DNA of 64,000 nucleotides from Bradyrhizobium erythrophlei (GCF_900129505.1 NZ_LT670818.1:5489001-5553000); one strand, 5' to 3'. Numbered from the stretch's first letter, positions 1 to 8,773 are shown. Made by a program: numbers and translations. Notes: generated by a model from the letters alone, not told the origin.

Positions 1-216
1 CGGCGCTCTTTGCTGCTGATTACGCATGATATCGAGGAGGCGGTATCGCTGGCCGATCGGGTCATCGTATTGTCCAAGCGGCCGACCCGTATCAAGGCCA
101 GCTACGACATCGAGCTGGGCGCCGAGCGCACCGACATGATCGGCCTGCGCCAGAGCCAGGAATTCAGCCAATATGTCCGGCGCATCTGGGCCGACCTTGA
201 CGTGGTCCTGCAATGA
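1..216 (+). CDS. ABC transporter ATP-binding protein, C-terminal part (SsuB/TauB type)
   Basis: The reading frame is open from the first base and ends at 216, so only the last ~71 residues are present. The peptide holds the switch region LLITHDIEEAVSLADRVIVL, which contains the H-loop histidine, followed by the RPTRI segment typical of nitrate/sulfonate/taurine importer ATPases. It would power uptake through the permease that begins inside its stop codon (ATGA overlap at 213). The substrate-binding protein and Walker motifs lie outside the window, so the substrate cannot be named; the acetamidase-like enzyme downstream hints at an amide or nitrogen source. Confidence 0.9.
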   Translation, partial: RRSLLLITHDIEEAVSLADRVIVLSKRPTRIKASYDIELGAERTDMIGLRQSQEFSQYVRRIWADLDVVLQ

Positions 217-1064
217 CTGCGGAAGTGGATACCGGCGTGGTCCGATCAACGACTTCATCGCAACCGGCGCTGGTCCCGGCCGCGAGCCAGCGATGGAAGA
301 GGCTGCGCCGGACGGCGCTCGTGGTGGCAACGCAGATCGCGATCCTCGCCGTATTCCTCGCCTTCTGGGAGTACATGACGTCGCAGAGCCGCGCGGCCGC
401 CTTCATGTTCGGATCGCCTTCGGCGATCGCAGGCTTCCTGCTGCAGATGGCGCGCGACGGCAGCCTGTGGCGCGACACCTATGTGACCGGGATCGAGACC
501 CTGCTCGGTTTCTTCGTCGGCAATTTGTTCGGCACGGTGTTCGGCCTGTCGCTGTGGTACTCGCACTTCGTGTCCCGCGTCGTCGAACCCTTCGTGATTG
601 CGGTCGGCTCCATCCCCATTATCGCGCTGGCGCCGATCATCATCATCTGGTTCGGCACCGGCCTGATCTCGAAGGTCGCGATGTCGACCCTCTCGGTGGT
701 CATCGTTGCCCTCGTCACGTCCTACAAGGGCGCGGTCGGCGTCGATCCGGACCAGATCAACCTCATGCGGACGCTGGGGGCGTCGAAGTTCCAGATCTTC
801 CGCAAGCTGGTGGTGCCGGCCTCGCTGACCGATATTTTCGCCGGGCTGAAGCTCACCGTCGGCTTCGCGCTGATCGGCGCCATCGTCGGCGAGTTCATGT
901 CGTCGTCGGAAGGGCTCGGCCACGCCATCTTCAAGGCCGGCTCTCTCTACGTGATTCCGAAAGTATTCGCGGCACTGGTTGCCACCATCGCGCTGGCGCT
1001 GATCCTGACTTTCATCGTCGGCAAGGTCGAGCGGCTGCTGATGCCGTGGCGCCGTCATCTCTGA
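213..1064 (+). CDS. ABC transporter permease (SsuC/TauC type)
   Basis: A 283-residue inner-membrane permease of the BPD_transp_1 family. The N-terminal ~40 residues are cytoplasmic, then about six hydrophobic segments follow. The EAA coupling loop that contacts the ATPase is seen near residues 180-200 (MRTLGASKFQIFRKLVVPASLTDI region). The start overlaps the stop of the preceding ATPase, so the two are translationally coupled and form one importer. Family knowledge points to sulfonates, taurine, nitrate, or thiamine/pyrimidine precursors; the sequence does not decide. Confidence 0.92.
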   Translation: MTAEVDTGVVRSTTSSQPALVPAASQRWKRLRRTALVVATQIAILAVFLAFWEYMTSQSRAAAFMFGSPSAIAGFLLQMARDGSLWRDTYVTGIETLLGFFVGNLFGTVFGLSLWYSHFVSRVVEPFVIAVGSIPIIALAPIIIIWFGTGLISKVAMSTLSVVIVALVTSYKGAVGVDPDQINLMRTLGASKFQIFRKLVVPASLTDIFAGLKLTVGFALIGAIVGEFMSSSEGLGHAIFKAGSLYVIPKVFAALVATIALALILTFIVGKVERLLMPWRRHL

Positions 1065-1100
1065 ATTCCTGAAACGGTCATGAATAACCCGGGAGCGAAC

Positions 1101-2024
1101 ATGTCCAAGCGCGTCAGCAAGGCCAACAACATCAAATACGCGCTGTCAGGGGACGATCGCTACATCGCCGCCGTCGATCCAGGCGAGACCTTCGTGGTGG
1201 AATGCGCGATCAACGTCAATGACGGCACCATCCGCCATCTCGGACAGCAGTTGACCGAGGCTGACGTCACCATGCCCTTCGTCAACGGGGCCACCGGACC
1301 GATCGAGGTCCGCGGCTCGAAAGCCGGTGACATGCTGAAGGTGGAAATCGTCAACATCGAGCTCGACAAGCTCGGCTTCACCGCGCTGTGGCCGGGCATC
1401 GGCATGTTTCCCGATTGGGTCCGGCGCAAGGAATTCGGCATCCAGACCCGGGTGGTCGAGGTCAAGGACGGCCGCGTGCACTGGAACGATCATCTCAAGC
1501 TGCCGGTAAAGCCGATGATCGGCGTGCTCGGCGTGGCGCCGGTTCATGGCGCGGTGCTGACCGTCGACAACGGTCCGCATGGCGGCAATCTGGACGTCCA
1601 GGAAATCACCACCGGCAACACCGTGATGTTCCGCGTCAACAAGGACGGCACGCATCTGTTCATGGGCGATTGCCATGCGATTCAGGGCGACGGCGAATGC
1701 AACGGGATGGGCGCGGTCGAGATCGCGACGACGCTGACCGTGAAGGTTTCGCTCGAGAAGGCGCCGCGGCGGTTGAATCATCCGCGCATCGAAACGCCGA
1801 CCCATATCTGCACGCTCGGCTGCGCCCGCCCGCTCGAGGACGCTATGCGCATTGCCTTCGAGGAAATGGTGTACTGGATGGAAGACGACTGGAAGATTCC
1901 GGCGCCGGAAGGATACATGCTGCTCGGTCAGATCGCCGAAGCGCGTTGCACCCAGGTGGTCAATCCGAAGTACACCTATATATGCAAGGTCGATAAGGGC
2001 ATCCTGAGCCGTTACTTCGGCTGA
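1101..2024 (+). CDS. acetamidase/formamidase family protein
   Basis: A 307-residue FmdA/AmdA-family enzyme that hydrolyses short amides such as formamide or acetamide to ammonia and the acid. Family features include GPIEVRGSKAGDMLKVEI near residues 70-87, the PHGGNLDVQEI segment and FMGDCHAIQGDGE near 190-202, with the conserved acidic and histidine positions of the metal-dependent amidohydrolase fold. The ATG at 1101 is preferred over 1080 because GGGAGCG precedes it at good spacing. It follows the ABC permease by 36 bases and probably shares its transcript, suggesting that the importer feeds this enzyme. The true substrate is unknown. Confidence 0.88.
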   Translation: MSKRVSKANNIKYALSGDDRYIAAVDPGETFVVECAINVNDGTIRHLGQQLTEADVTMPFVNGATGPIEVRGSKAGDMLKVEIVNIELDKLGFTALWPGIGMFPDWVRRKEFGIQTRVVEVKDGRVHWNDHLKLPVKPMIGVLGVAPVHGAVLTVDNGPHGGNLDVQEITTGNTVMFRVNKDGTHLFMGDCHAIQGDGECNGMGAVEIATTLTVKVSLEKAPRRLNHPRIETPTHICTLGCARPLEDAMRIAFEEMVYWMEDDWKIPAPEGYMLLGQIAEARCTQVVNPKYTYICKVDKGILSRYFG

Positions 2025-2047
2025 TGCCGCGGGAAGATCGGAAAATC

Positions 2048-2683
2048 ATGCTCGGTATTCACGAACTCTGGCTCTTCATCGTGTCCGGGCTGCTGCTCAA
2101 CGTCACGCCCGGACCCGACACGGCCTACATCATCGGCCGCTCCGTACAACTGGGATGGCGCGGCGGCGCGGCCGCGGCGCTCGGCATCAGCGCCGGCTGC
2201 CTCGTTCACGTGTTCGCGGCGGCGATCGGACTGTCGGCGCTGCTGGCGGCGTCATCCGCCGCGTTCACGTTGGTGAAATGGGTTGGCGCGGCCTATCTCT
2301 GCTTCATGGGGGTGAAAATGTTGCTGTCTCGCCCGCAAGCGCGCGCGGATGATGCGGTAGCCCCGAGCGGCGCGATTTCGCTGCGTCAGGTGTTCGTGCA
2401 GGGCGCGCTGACCAACGTCCTGAACCCGAAAGTGGCGCTGTTCCTTCTCGCCTTCCTGCCGCAATTCGTGACGGCGGATTCGCCGCACAAGGCCGTTGCG
2501 TTCCTGCTGCTCGGGCTGATTTTCATTTTCAACGGCACGCTCTGGTGCCTTGGCGTCGCGGCGTTCGCCGCCAGCGCCGCCGGTCGCATCAGGCAGTCCG
2601 GTCGCGCGCTGGCCTGGATCAATCGCGCGCTGGGCGGGCTGTTCGTCTATCTCGGCGTTCGCGTCCCCATGCTCGCGCGCTGA
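2048..2683 (+). CDS. LysE/RhtB family exporter
   Basis: A 211-residue inner-membrane exporter of the LysE/RhtB family, which expels amino acids or related small molecules. The signature LLLNVTPGPDTAYIIGRS stands at residues ~15-32, followed by about five further hydrophobic segments and the NPKVALFLLAFLPQF motif near 125-140. The ATG at 2048 gives the normal family N-terminus; an in-frame ATG at 2024 would add eight charged residues. It is 23 bases after the acetamidase gene, so it is likely the last gene of that operon. Confidence 0.9.
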   Translation: MLGIHELWLFIVSGLLLNVTPGPDTAYIIGRSVQLGWRGGAAAALGISAGCLVHVFAAAIGLSALLAASSAAFTLVKWVGAAYLCFMGVKMLLSRPQARADDAVAPSGAISLRQVFVQGALTNVLNPKVALFLLAFLPQFVTADSPHKAVAFLLLGLIFIFNGTLWCLGVAAFAASAAGRIRQSGRALAWINRALGGLFVYLGVRVPMLAR

Positions 2684-2692
2684 AACGGGCAA

Positions 2693-3877
2693 TCACATAA
2701 GCGCCGCCGCCGCGGCCTGCGCGTCCGGCACCACGTCGTGGTCGTAGAGCCGCTTGCGGAATGCGGCGTGCGCGGTGATCTCGGCGTCTCTGACACCGAG
2801 ATCGGAATGGGCGGAATCATACCGCAGCCCGTTCTCGCGGGCGCCGCGCTGGACCTGGGCCACGCGTTCCCGGCGCAGCCGCTCATAGGCGAGCAGGGCG
2901 GACGGCGCGGTCGTCCGATCCGCGCGCGCCAGGATGGTCGCCAGCGCGATGCCGTCTTCGATCGATTGGTTGGCGCCCTGGCCGAGATGCGGAAGCATCG
3001 GATGCGCGGCATCGCCGAGCAGGCCGAGCCTTTGCCTGGTCCAGACCGGCAAAGGCTCGCGGTCATAGAGTGCCCAGCGGAACGTCACCTCAACTTCGCT
3101 CAGCAGTTGATGGATGCGCGGATCCCAGCCCGCAAAGGCCTGCCGCAGCACGTCGGGATTGCCGGGCGCGGTCCAGGATTCCTTCATTTCCTCGTCGGTG
3201 GGAACGAATCCGACATAGTTGATGAGCTTGCCGGCGCGCACGGGAAAGGCGAGGAAATGCCTGCCCTTGCCGAGCCACATCTGCCAGCGGTCGGTCGGCC
3301 AGTCCGGAACGCGCTCATGCGGCACCAGCCCCCGGTAGGCGACCGATCCTGAAAACACCGGCTGCGACGCCGCGAAGACATGGGGCCGAAGCTCCGAGTG
3401 GATGCCGTCGGCGGCGATGACGATATCGCCCTCGGCGGTGGCGCCATTGGCGAACGATACAAGGGCGAGCTCGCCGTCCTGCTCGAAGCTTGTGGCGCGA
3501 TGTCCGGTACGAACCGTGCCGGGAGGCAGGGCGCCGGCCAGCATCTCGACCAGATCGGCGCGGTGCATCCCGAACGTCGCGTTCCAGCCCGAGGAGTCCG
3601 TGACCTGGACCGGCGCGATCGGCGCCCCGTCGTGGCGGAAGTAGTGGGAACCGGGGCCGACCCGCGCGCCCCATTTTTCCACAGCAGGCTCCAGTCCGAT
3701 CCGCTGCAGGTGCCGCACGCTGTTGGGGGTGAGAAACACGCCGGCGCCGACCTCGGCGATCGCAGGCGCCTGCTCATAGATCGCAACCCGCATGCCCTGG
3801 GCCGTGAGCGCATTGGCCGCGAACAGGCCGCCGATGCCGCCTCCCACGATCACGACATCAAGACGAGAGGGCACCAT
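2693..3877 (-). CDS. FAD-dependent monooxygenase, salicylate hydroxylase-like
   Basis: A 394-residue class A flavoprotein monooxygenase, which uses NAD(P)H and O2 to hydroxylate an aromatic or similar substrate. Visible motifs are the N-terminal Rossmann fingerprint VVIVGGGIGGLFAA (residues ~9-22), the middle DG motif IVIAADGIHSELR (~150-162) and the C-terminal GD motif GLLGDAAHPMLPHLGQGANQ (~285-305). Length is normal for the salicylate 1-monooxygenase/6-hydroxynicotinate monooxygenase group. It converges with the LysE gene (9 bases apart) and is divergent from the broken Bug receptor, with ~110 bases between. The substrate cannot be assigned. Confidence 0.9.
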   Translation of the reverse strand: MVPSRLDVVIVGGGIGGLFAANALTAQGMRVAIYEQAPAIAEVGAGVFLTPNSVRHLQRIGLEPAVEKWGARVGPGSHYFRHDGAPIAPVQVTDSSGWNATFGMHRADLVEMLAGALPPGTVRTGHRATSFEQDGELALVSFANGATAEGDIVIAADGIHSELRPHVFAASQPVFSGSVAYRGLVPHERVPDWPTDRWQMWLGKGRHFLAFPVRAGKLINYVGFVPTDEEMKESWTAPGNPDVLRQAFAGWDPRIHQLLSEVEVTFRWALYDREPLPVWTRQRLGLLGDAAHPMLPHLGQGANQSIEDGIALATILARADRTTAPSALLAYERLRRERVAQVQRGARENGLRYDSAHSDLGVRDAEITAHAAFRKRLYDHDVVPDAQAAAAALM

Positions 3878-3988
3878 TCAACTCCTTGGCACGTGCGGCT
3901 GAAAACTGCGCGATTGTAGTCTCCCACAGACCAAGGCATTTTGCCATCAAGCACGGGTCAACCGTGGACTAATCGGGGAAGGAATCGG

Positions 3989-4993
3989 ATGCCCGGCGCG
4001 TACACGCATTTGTTGAGTCTACTCGGCCGAACCGTGGCCGCACTGGCGTTTGTGGCGCTCCTTTCCACGCCATCAGCCACGCCGGCGCGTGCCGAAGGCT
4101 ATCCGGACCGGCCGGTCAGGATCATCGTGCCGTTCGCCGCGGGCGGCACCGCCGACGCCGTCCCGCGCCTGGTCGCGGACTGGCTGTCGCGCAAATGGGG
4201 CCAGCCGGTCATCATCGAGAACCGCACGGGAGCGGGGGGAAACATCGGCGCCGATTTCGTCTATCACGCCGCACCCGACGGTTACACGCTGCTGTCGTGC
4301 CCGCCGCCGCCTTTGGTGATCAACCAGAATCTCTATCCCCAGCTCGGTTTCGAGCCGGCCAAATTCGAACCCATCGTCGTGATGGCCCATGTGCCGAACG
4401 CGCTGATCGTCAATCCGAAGAAGATCAAGGCATCAAGCGTGCCCGAACTCATCGAATACCTGCGGAACAACCCCGAGCAGGTGACGGCGGCCACCCAGGG
4501 CAATGGCACGACCTCGCATCTCACCGCGGAACTTTTCCAGGTGATGGCCAAAGTGAAGATGCGTTCGATTCCCTATCGCGGATCGGCCCCGGCGCTGGCC
4601 GGCCTGCTCGCCGGCGACGTCGACCTGATGTTCGACAATCTCGGCGTCTCCTTGGCCCTGGTCGAGGCCGGCAATCTCAAACTGCTTGCGGTCGCCTCGA
4701 GGCAGCGGCTGCCGTCGCTTCCCGACGTGCCGACCATCGCGGAAACGTTGCCGGGCTTCGAGGCCGTAGCCTAGTATGCGATCGTGGCGCCGCCGGCCAC
4801 ACCGAAAGGCATCACGGACAAGATCAATGCCGACGTCAATGAAGCCCTGCGCCAGCCGGAAGTGCAGGATCGTCTGAAGAAATTGTCGGCGGAGACCTTT
4901 GGCGGCTCGGCGGCCAAGGCCGCGACCTATATGCACGAAGAGGTAGAGCGGTGGGGCAATGTGATCAAGGCGGCCGATATCAAGCTGCAATGA
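3989..4993 (+). pseudogene. Bug/TctC-family tripartite tricarboxylate receptor, interrupted by an in-frame stop
   Basis: This is a periplasmic solute-binding protein of the Bug (TctC) family: signal peptide of ~34 residues ending PARA, then YPDRPVRIIVPFAAGGTADAVPR, and NRTGAGGNIGADFVYHAAPDG. The frame stops at codon 262 (TAG, 4772-4774), at the position where family members have an aromatic Trp/Tyr, and then continues unbroken in the same frame to 4993 with VAPPATPKGITDKINADVNEAL. The simplest reading is a TGG-to-TAG change. A GGGGAAGGA ribosome site precedes ATG 3989. Everything else looks intact, so inactivation is recent, or the base is a sequencing error. Confidence 0.85.
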
Positions 4994-5066
4994 TCCCCAC
5001 CGCGCATCCGGGCCGCCGTGGGCCGACGGGCGGAGAACGACGGCGCGCTACAGACAGACGCAGGTT

Positions 5067-5080
5067 TTGATATCAATCAA
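5067..5080 (+). promoter_or_regulatory. FNR/FixK-type box (anaerobox)
   Basis: TTGATATCAATCAA matches the FNR/FixK consensus TTGAT-N4-ATCAA in all ten fixed positions. A weak -10-like TTAGAT lies at 5102-5107, which would place the centre of the box (5073.5) near -41, the class II activator position. The first gene downstream is the 70-residue protein at 5149. In Bradyrhizobium such sites are bound by FixK2 under low oxygen. Confidence 0.7.
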
Positions 5081-5148
5081 GACCCATTCCGTGCGATAGA
5101 TTTAGATGGGCCGGCCGGGGGGGCGCTATCGAAGCTGGAGGAGCTTCC

Positions 5149-5361
5149 ATGTCACACTATGTCGTTCGGTTCCTGAAGGATGTGCTTGGCGAAAACGGCC
5201 ACGAGATCGAAGCCTGCCAGGGCACTCTGGAAGTCGATGCTTCAAGCGAGGGCCACGCCGCGGAACTCGCCAAGAAGAAATTCTGCGAAGCGCAAGCGCT
5301 CCGCGACTGGTCGCTGCACGCCGACCGCATCCATATCAGGGTCGCCGACTTTCCGTCCTGA
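5149..5361 (+). CDS. hypothetical protein, 70 residues, behind a FixK-type box
   Basis: A small soluble, acidic protein (MSHYVVRFLKDVLGENGHE...) with two cysteines (about residues 24 and 46) and no membrane segment. The alternating beta/alpha pattern suggests a small compact domain (MSHYVVRFLKDV strand, AAELAKKKFCEAQAL helix, DRIHIRVADF strand). GGAGGAG sits at good spacing before ATG 5149. It stands alone between the broken Bug gene and alanine dehydrogenase, with a terminator-like hairpin after it. I do not recognise a named family. The upstream FNR/FixK-type box implies low-oxygen induction. Confidence 0.8.
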   Translation: MSHYVVRFLKDVLGENGHEIEACQGTLEVDASSEGHAAELAKKKFCEAQALRDWSLHADRIHIRVADFPS

Positions 5362-5408
5362 GCCGCAGATCGTTTGTTTGACGTGTTTTCGTCCCGTGGA
5401 CCGTATCC

Positions 5409-5438
5409 GCCCCGCTATCCCCGTGCGGGGCAGGTTTT
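5409..5438 (+). terminator. putative intrinsic terminator
   Basis: GCCCCGC (5409-5415) and GCGGGGC (5425-5431) form a perfect 7-bp stem with a 9-base loop, followed by AGGTTTT. It lies 48 bases after the 70-residue gene. A second small hairpin (GTTTTC-GCCG-GAAAAC, ~5434-5449) follows and could serve the convergent alanine dehydrogenase gene. Confidence 0.6.
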
Positions 5439-5464
5439 CGCCGGAAAACGCTATTGCCTGATGC

Positions 5465-6580
5465 TCACGCGGCGAGCGGACCCTCCAACGGCGGGAAGGA
5501 CAGGCCGAGGCTTTCGGCGACAGCCTTGTTGGTGATACGGCCCCGGTGAACGTTGAGCCCCGCGCGCAGATGCGGATTCTGCGTCACCGCCGCGAAGCCG
5601 AGGTTCGCCAACGCGAGGCCGAACGGCAGGGTGGCGTTGTTGAGGGCATGGCTTGAGGTGAGGGGAACCGCGCCCGGCATGTTCGCCACGCAATAATGGA
5701 TGATGCCGTCGACCTCGTAAGTGGGGTCGGCATGCGTGGTGGCATGGGAGGTCTCGAAGCAGCCGCCCTGATCGATCGCCACATCGACCAAAACCGCGCC
5801 CTTCTGCATCGATTTCAGCATCTCGCGCGTCACCAGTTTCGGGGCGCTGGCGCCGGGGACGAGAACCGCACCGATCACGACGTCGGCGGCGAAAACCTCG
5901 TGTTCGACCGCCTCGATAGTGGAAAACCGCGTGCGCGCCCGGCCCTCGAACAGCTCATCGAGTTCGCGCAGCCTCGGGATCGAGCGGTCGAGAATCGTGA
6001 CTTCCGCGCCGAGCCCGACTGCCATCCGCGCCGCATGGGTGCCGACAACCCCGCCGCCGAGCACCACGACCCGGGCGGGGACCACGCCCGGTACGCCGCC
6101 GAGCAGTAGGCCGCGGCCGCCGGCACTGCGCTTTAAGGCCGAGCCGGCCGCTTCGATCGAGAGCCTTCCCGCGACTTCGCTCATGGGAGCAAGCAGGGGC
6201 AGGCCGCCCTTGTCGTCGGTCACGGTCTCATAGGCGACGGCGGTGCAGCCCGATTCCATCAGGCCCTTGGCTTGCGCTGGATCCGGCGCCAGATGCAGAT
6301 AGGTGAAGAGGATCTGGCCTTCGCGCAGCTGGCTCCATTCGCGCGGCTGCGGCTCCTTGACCTTCACGACCATGTCGCAGGTCTTGAAAATCTCGGCGGC
6401 GGTGCCGGCAATGACGGCGCCCGCCTTGCGGTAGGCCTCGTCGGTGGCGCCGATCCCGCCGCCCGCATCGGTCTCGACGACGACATTGTGGCCCGCCGCC
6501 ACATATTCGCGCACCGCGCCCGGCGTGAGGCCGACCCGATATTCGTGGACCTTGATCTCCTTCGGCACTCCGACGCGCAT
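5465..6580 (-). CDS. ald: alanine dehydrogenase
   Basis: A 371-residue NAD-dependent L-alanine dehydrogenase (alanine + NAD+ + H2O to pyruvate + NH3 + NADH). The start MRVGVPKEIKVHEYRVGLTP is the family signature, with the active-site Lys/Arg of the AlaDh/PNT N-domain. The NAD site VVVLGGGVVGTHAARMAVG is near residues 170-190, and DVAIDQGGCFETSHATTH near 265-285 is diagnostic. ATG 6580 is preferred over 6601 because GGGAG precedes it by about nine bases and it gives the standard N-terminus. It is divergent from the Lrp/AsnC regulator at 6735, its probable controller. Confidence 0.97.
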   Translation of the reverse strand: MRVGVPKEIKVHEYRVGLTPGAVREYVAAGHNVVVETDAGGGIGATDEAYRKAGAVIAGTAAEIFKTCDMVVKVKEPQPREWSQLREGQILFTYLHLAPDPAQAKGLMESGCTAVAYETVTDDKGGLPLLAPMSEVAGRLSIEAAGSALKRSAGGRGLLLGGVPGVVPARVVVLGGGVVGTHAARMAVGLGAEVTILDRSIPRLRELDELFEGRARTRFSTIEAVEHEVFAADVVIGAVLVPGASAPKLVTREMLKSMQKGAVLVDVAIDQGGCFETSHATTHADPTYEVDGIIHYCVANMPGAVPLTSSHALNNATLPFGLALANLGFAAVTQNPHLRAGLNVHRGRITNKAVAESLGLSFPPLEGPLAA

Positions 6581-6630
6581 GGCTGGTCGCTCCCTGTTCA
6601 AAACCTGCTGTTAATTGTAGGGAAGATTCG

Positions 6631-6710
6631 GGTTTGAAACCTTGCGATCTTGCTGCTCTAATCTGTTTTCTCGCCGGAAATCGGCACAAATCTGGGTTTT
6701 TGCGCAGAAA
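6631..6710. promoter_or_regulatory. ald/lrp intergenic operator region with three palindromes
   Basis: Between the divergent ald and Lrp-type genes lie GGTTTGAAACC (6631-6641), TTTCTCGCCGGAAA (6667-6680) and TTTTTGCGCAGAAA (6697-6710). The last two share the pattern TTT-N8-AAA with symmetric flanks and are centred exactly 30 bases apart, close to three helical turns. This arrangement fits binding of an octameric Lrp/AsnC (AldR-like) regulator to both promoters. Binding itself is inferred. Confidence 0.55.
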
Positions 6711-6734
6711 TCGAAGCCGCAGGGATCGGACCAA

Positions 6735-7238
6735 ATGAAACTCGACCAATTCGATACGACCATCCTGTCGGAACTCACGATCAATGCCCGGGCGAGCCAG
6801 GTCGACCTCGCCGAGCGGGTCGGGCTCTCCTCGACCGCGATCGCCCGGCGGCAGAAGGTGCTGGAGGAGGAAGGCTTCATTCGCGGCTATCAGGCCGTGC
6901 TGGATCTGGCGCGGTTCGGCCTTTCCACCACCGTGCTGGTCAGGGTCACGCTCGAAAGCCAGAATGAAGACGCGCTGAAATCGTTCGAGGCCGCGGTCAT
7001 CAACTGTCCGTCAGTGGTGCGGTGTTTCCTGATGTCCGGCAGCGACGACTACATCGTCATTGTCATGGCGCAGGATATCGAGGACTTCGAGCGCATCCAC
7101 CGCACCGAATTGTCACGGTTGCCGCGGGTGGCGCGCATTCAATCGAGCTTCGCAATGCGCGAAGTGGTCAACCGCGCCGTGCCGCCGGTGATCTTCGGTG
7201 CATCGCGAAAACAACGCTCCGGTCACGCTGCGCGGTAG
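6735..7238 (+). CDS. Lrp/AsnC family transcriptional regulator (AldR-like)
   Basis: A 167-residue regulator. The N-terminal winged helix-turn-helix covers ~1-60 (LDQFDTTILSELTINARASQVDLAERVGLSSTAIARRQKVLEEEGFIRGY, taken in parts), and the C-terminal RAM ligand-binding domain ~65-150 includes GSDDYIVIVMAQDIEDFE. ATG 6735 has AGGGATCGG upstream and gives the usual N-terminus; an in-frame start at 6642 would add an unlikely leader. It is divergent from ald, the classic arrangement for an alanine-responsive activator of alanine dehydrogenase. Confidence 0.93.
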   Translation: MKLDQFDTTILSELTINARASQVDLAERVGLSSTAIARRQKVLEEEGFIRGYQAVLDLARFGLSTTVLVRVTLESQNEDALKSFEAAVINCPSVVRCFLMSGSDDYIVIVMAQDIEDFERIHRTELSRLPRVARIQSSFAMREVVNRAVPPVIFGASRKQRSGHAAR

Positions 7239-7312
7239 CGGCGACCGTATCGGTTGGTGTAAAGCCGCTAGTGTCTGCCAGAGCGGAATAGTCCTCGGGG
7301 AGCGGTTTGAAG

Positions 7313-8773
7313 ATGAGCGATGATCCCTGCTTCCTCTCCGCCGGCGAACTGCGACGGCAAATCGGCGCTAAGGAGATTTCGCCGCTCGAAATCACCCGCG
7401 CCGTCCTGGCGCGCGTGGAGCGATTGCAACCCCTGTTGAACTGCTTCATCGAGATCTGCGCCGACCGGGCGCTGGCTGAAGCAAGGGATGCCGAACGCCG
7501 GATCATGGCGGGCGATCCGCTTCGCGGCCTGGAAGGCATCCCGTTTACCGTCAAGGACATCGTCAATACCAAGGACGTGCGCACGACCTTTGGGGCCATT
7601 CCCTACCGGGACAACGTTCCCGACCATGACGCGGTCGCCGTGGCGCGGCTGCGCGCGGCCGGCGCAATCCTAATCGGGAAGACCACGACGCCGGAATTCG
7701 GCACCAAGTGCCTGACCGATTCACCCTTGTTTGGCCGCACGCGCAACGCCTGGAGCGCTGAGCGGTCCAGCGGCGGCTCCAGCGGAGGCGCCGCGGTGGC
7801 CGTCGCCAGCGGCCTGGCGCCGCTCGCGGTCGCGACCGATGGCGGCGGATCCACCCGCATTCCGGCGGCGTGCAACGGCGTCGTCGGGCTGAAGCAGAGC
7901 AATGGCGTGATCCCCCACAGCCAGGTGCAGGACGCCTTCGGCAATCAAACCTATGTCACGCCGATGACGCGCAACGTTGCCGACACCGCGCTGATGATGC
8001 AGGCGATGGCCGGGGAGGATGCGTCCGATCCTTGGTCGATCGGAATTCCGCCGGCGGATTTCATCGCCGGTGCCCTGCCGCGCGGCGACCTCAAGGACAA
8101 GAAGATTCTGTTCTGCCTCGCGCCTCCCGGCCGCAAGGCTTCCGCCGATGTGGCCGCGGCCTTCAAAGCCAGCCTGAAGACGCTCGAGGCCCTCGGTGCG
8201 GACTGCGAGGAAATGGCCGGCGACGGCTTCGATGTCGAGCCGATCTGGCGCGCGATCAATCACACCGTCTGGCGGACTCGGTTTGAAAAGCTCGCGGCCG
8301 AGCATCGCGACGCGTTGAGCGAAACCTTCCTGCGGCAATTGGGGCTGGCGCAACGGATCAGCGGTGCCGATTACCAGCAGGCGATGTTCGATCGCACCAT
8401 CCTGTTCCGGCGCGTGCAATCGCTGCTGCAGCACGCCGACCTGCTGGTCATGCCGACGATCTCGCGCACCGCGCTTCCGATCGGGCAGGATCTGTTCGGC
8501 ACCATCGACATCGACGGTGAGGTATTTTCGGACGTTCGCCCCAACTGGTTTCCCTGGACCATGCCGTTCAATATGACCGGGCATCCGGCGGTGAGTCTTC
8601 CCTGTGGATTCGGCGCCGACGGGCTTCCCATCGGCCTGCAACTGGTGGGGCGCTTTCGCGGCGATGCCGAATTGTTGCGCGTCTGCGCGCTGTTCGAAGC
8701 GGCGCAGAATGAGCTCGATCGGTGGCCGGCTGCGGTTCCGACGCCGACGGCTTCATGCACCAACCGCGATTGA
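7313..8773 (+). CDS. amidase (amidase signature family)
   Basis: A 486-residue hydrolase of the amidase signature family. The Ser-cisSer-Lys triad is visible as Lys81 in GIPFTVKDI, a serine of GGSSGG near 156, and Ser180 in DGGGSTRIPAACNG. The C-terminal third has the expected PWTMPFNMTGHPAVSLPCG segment. ATG 7313 follows GGGGAGCG. The same fold covers aryl-acylamidases, 6-aminohexanoate-cyclic-dimer hydrolases and GatA; the lack of a Gat operon argues against a tRNA amidotransferase subunit. The natural amide is unknown. It appears to be a single-gene unit. Confidence 0.9.
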   Translation: MSDDPCFLSAGELRRQIGAKEISPLEITRAVLARVERLQPLLNCFIEICADRALAEARDAERRIMAGDPLRGLEGIPFTVKDIVNTKDVRTTFGAIPYRDNVPDHDAVAVARLRAAGAILIGKTTTPEFGTKCLTDSPLFGRTRNAWSAERSSGGSSGGAAVAVASGLAPLAVATDGGGSTRIPAACNGVVGLKQSNGVIPHSQVQDAFGNQTYVTPMTRNVADTALMMQAMAGEDASDPWSIGIPPADFIAGALPRGDLKDKKILFCLAPPGRKASADVAAAFKASLKTLEALGADCEEMAGDGFDVEPIWRAINHTVWRTRFEKLAAEHRDALSETFLRQLGLAQRISGADYQQAMFDRTILFRRVQSLLQHADLLVMPTISRTALPIGQDLFGTIDIDGEVFSDVRPNWFPWTMPFNMTGHPAVSLPCGFGADGLPIGLQLVGRFRGDAELLRVCALFEAAQNELDRWPAAVPTPTASCTNRD

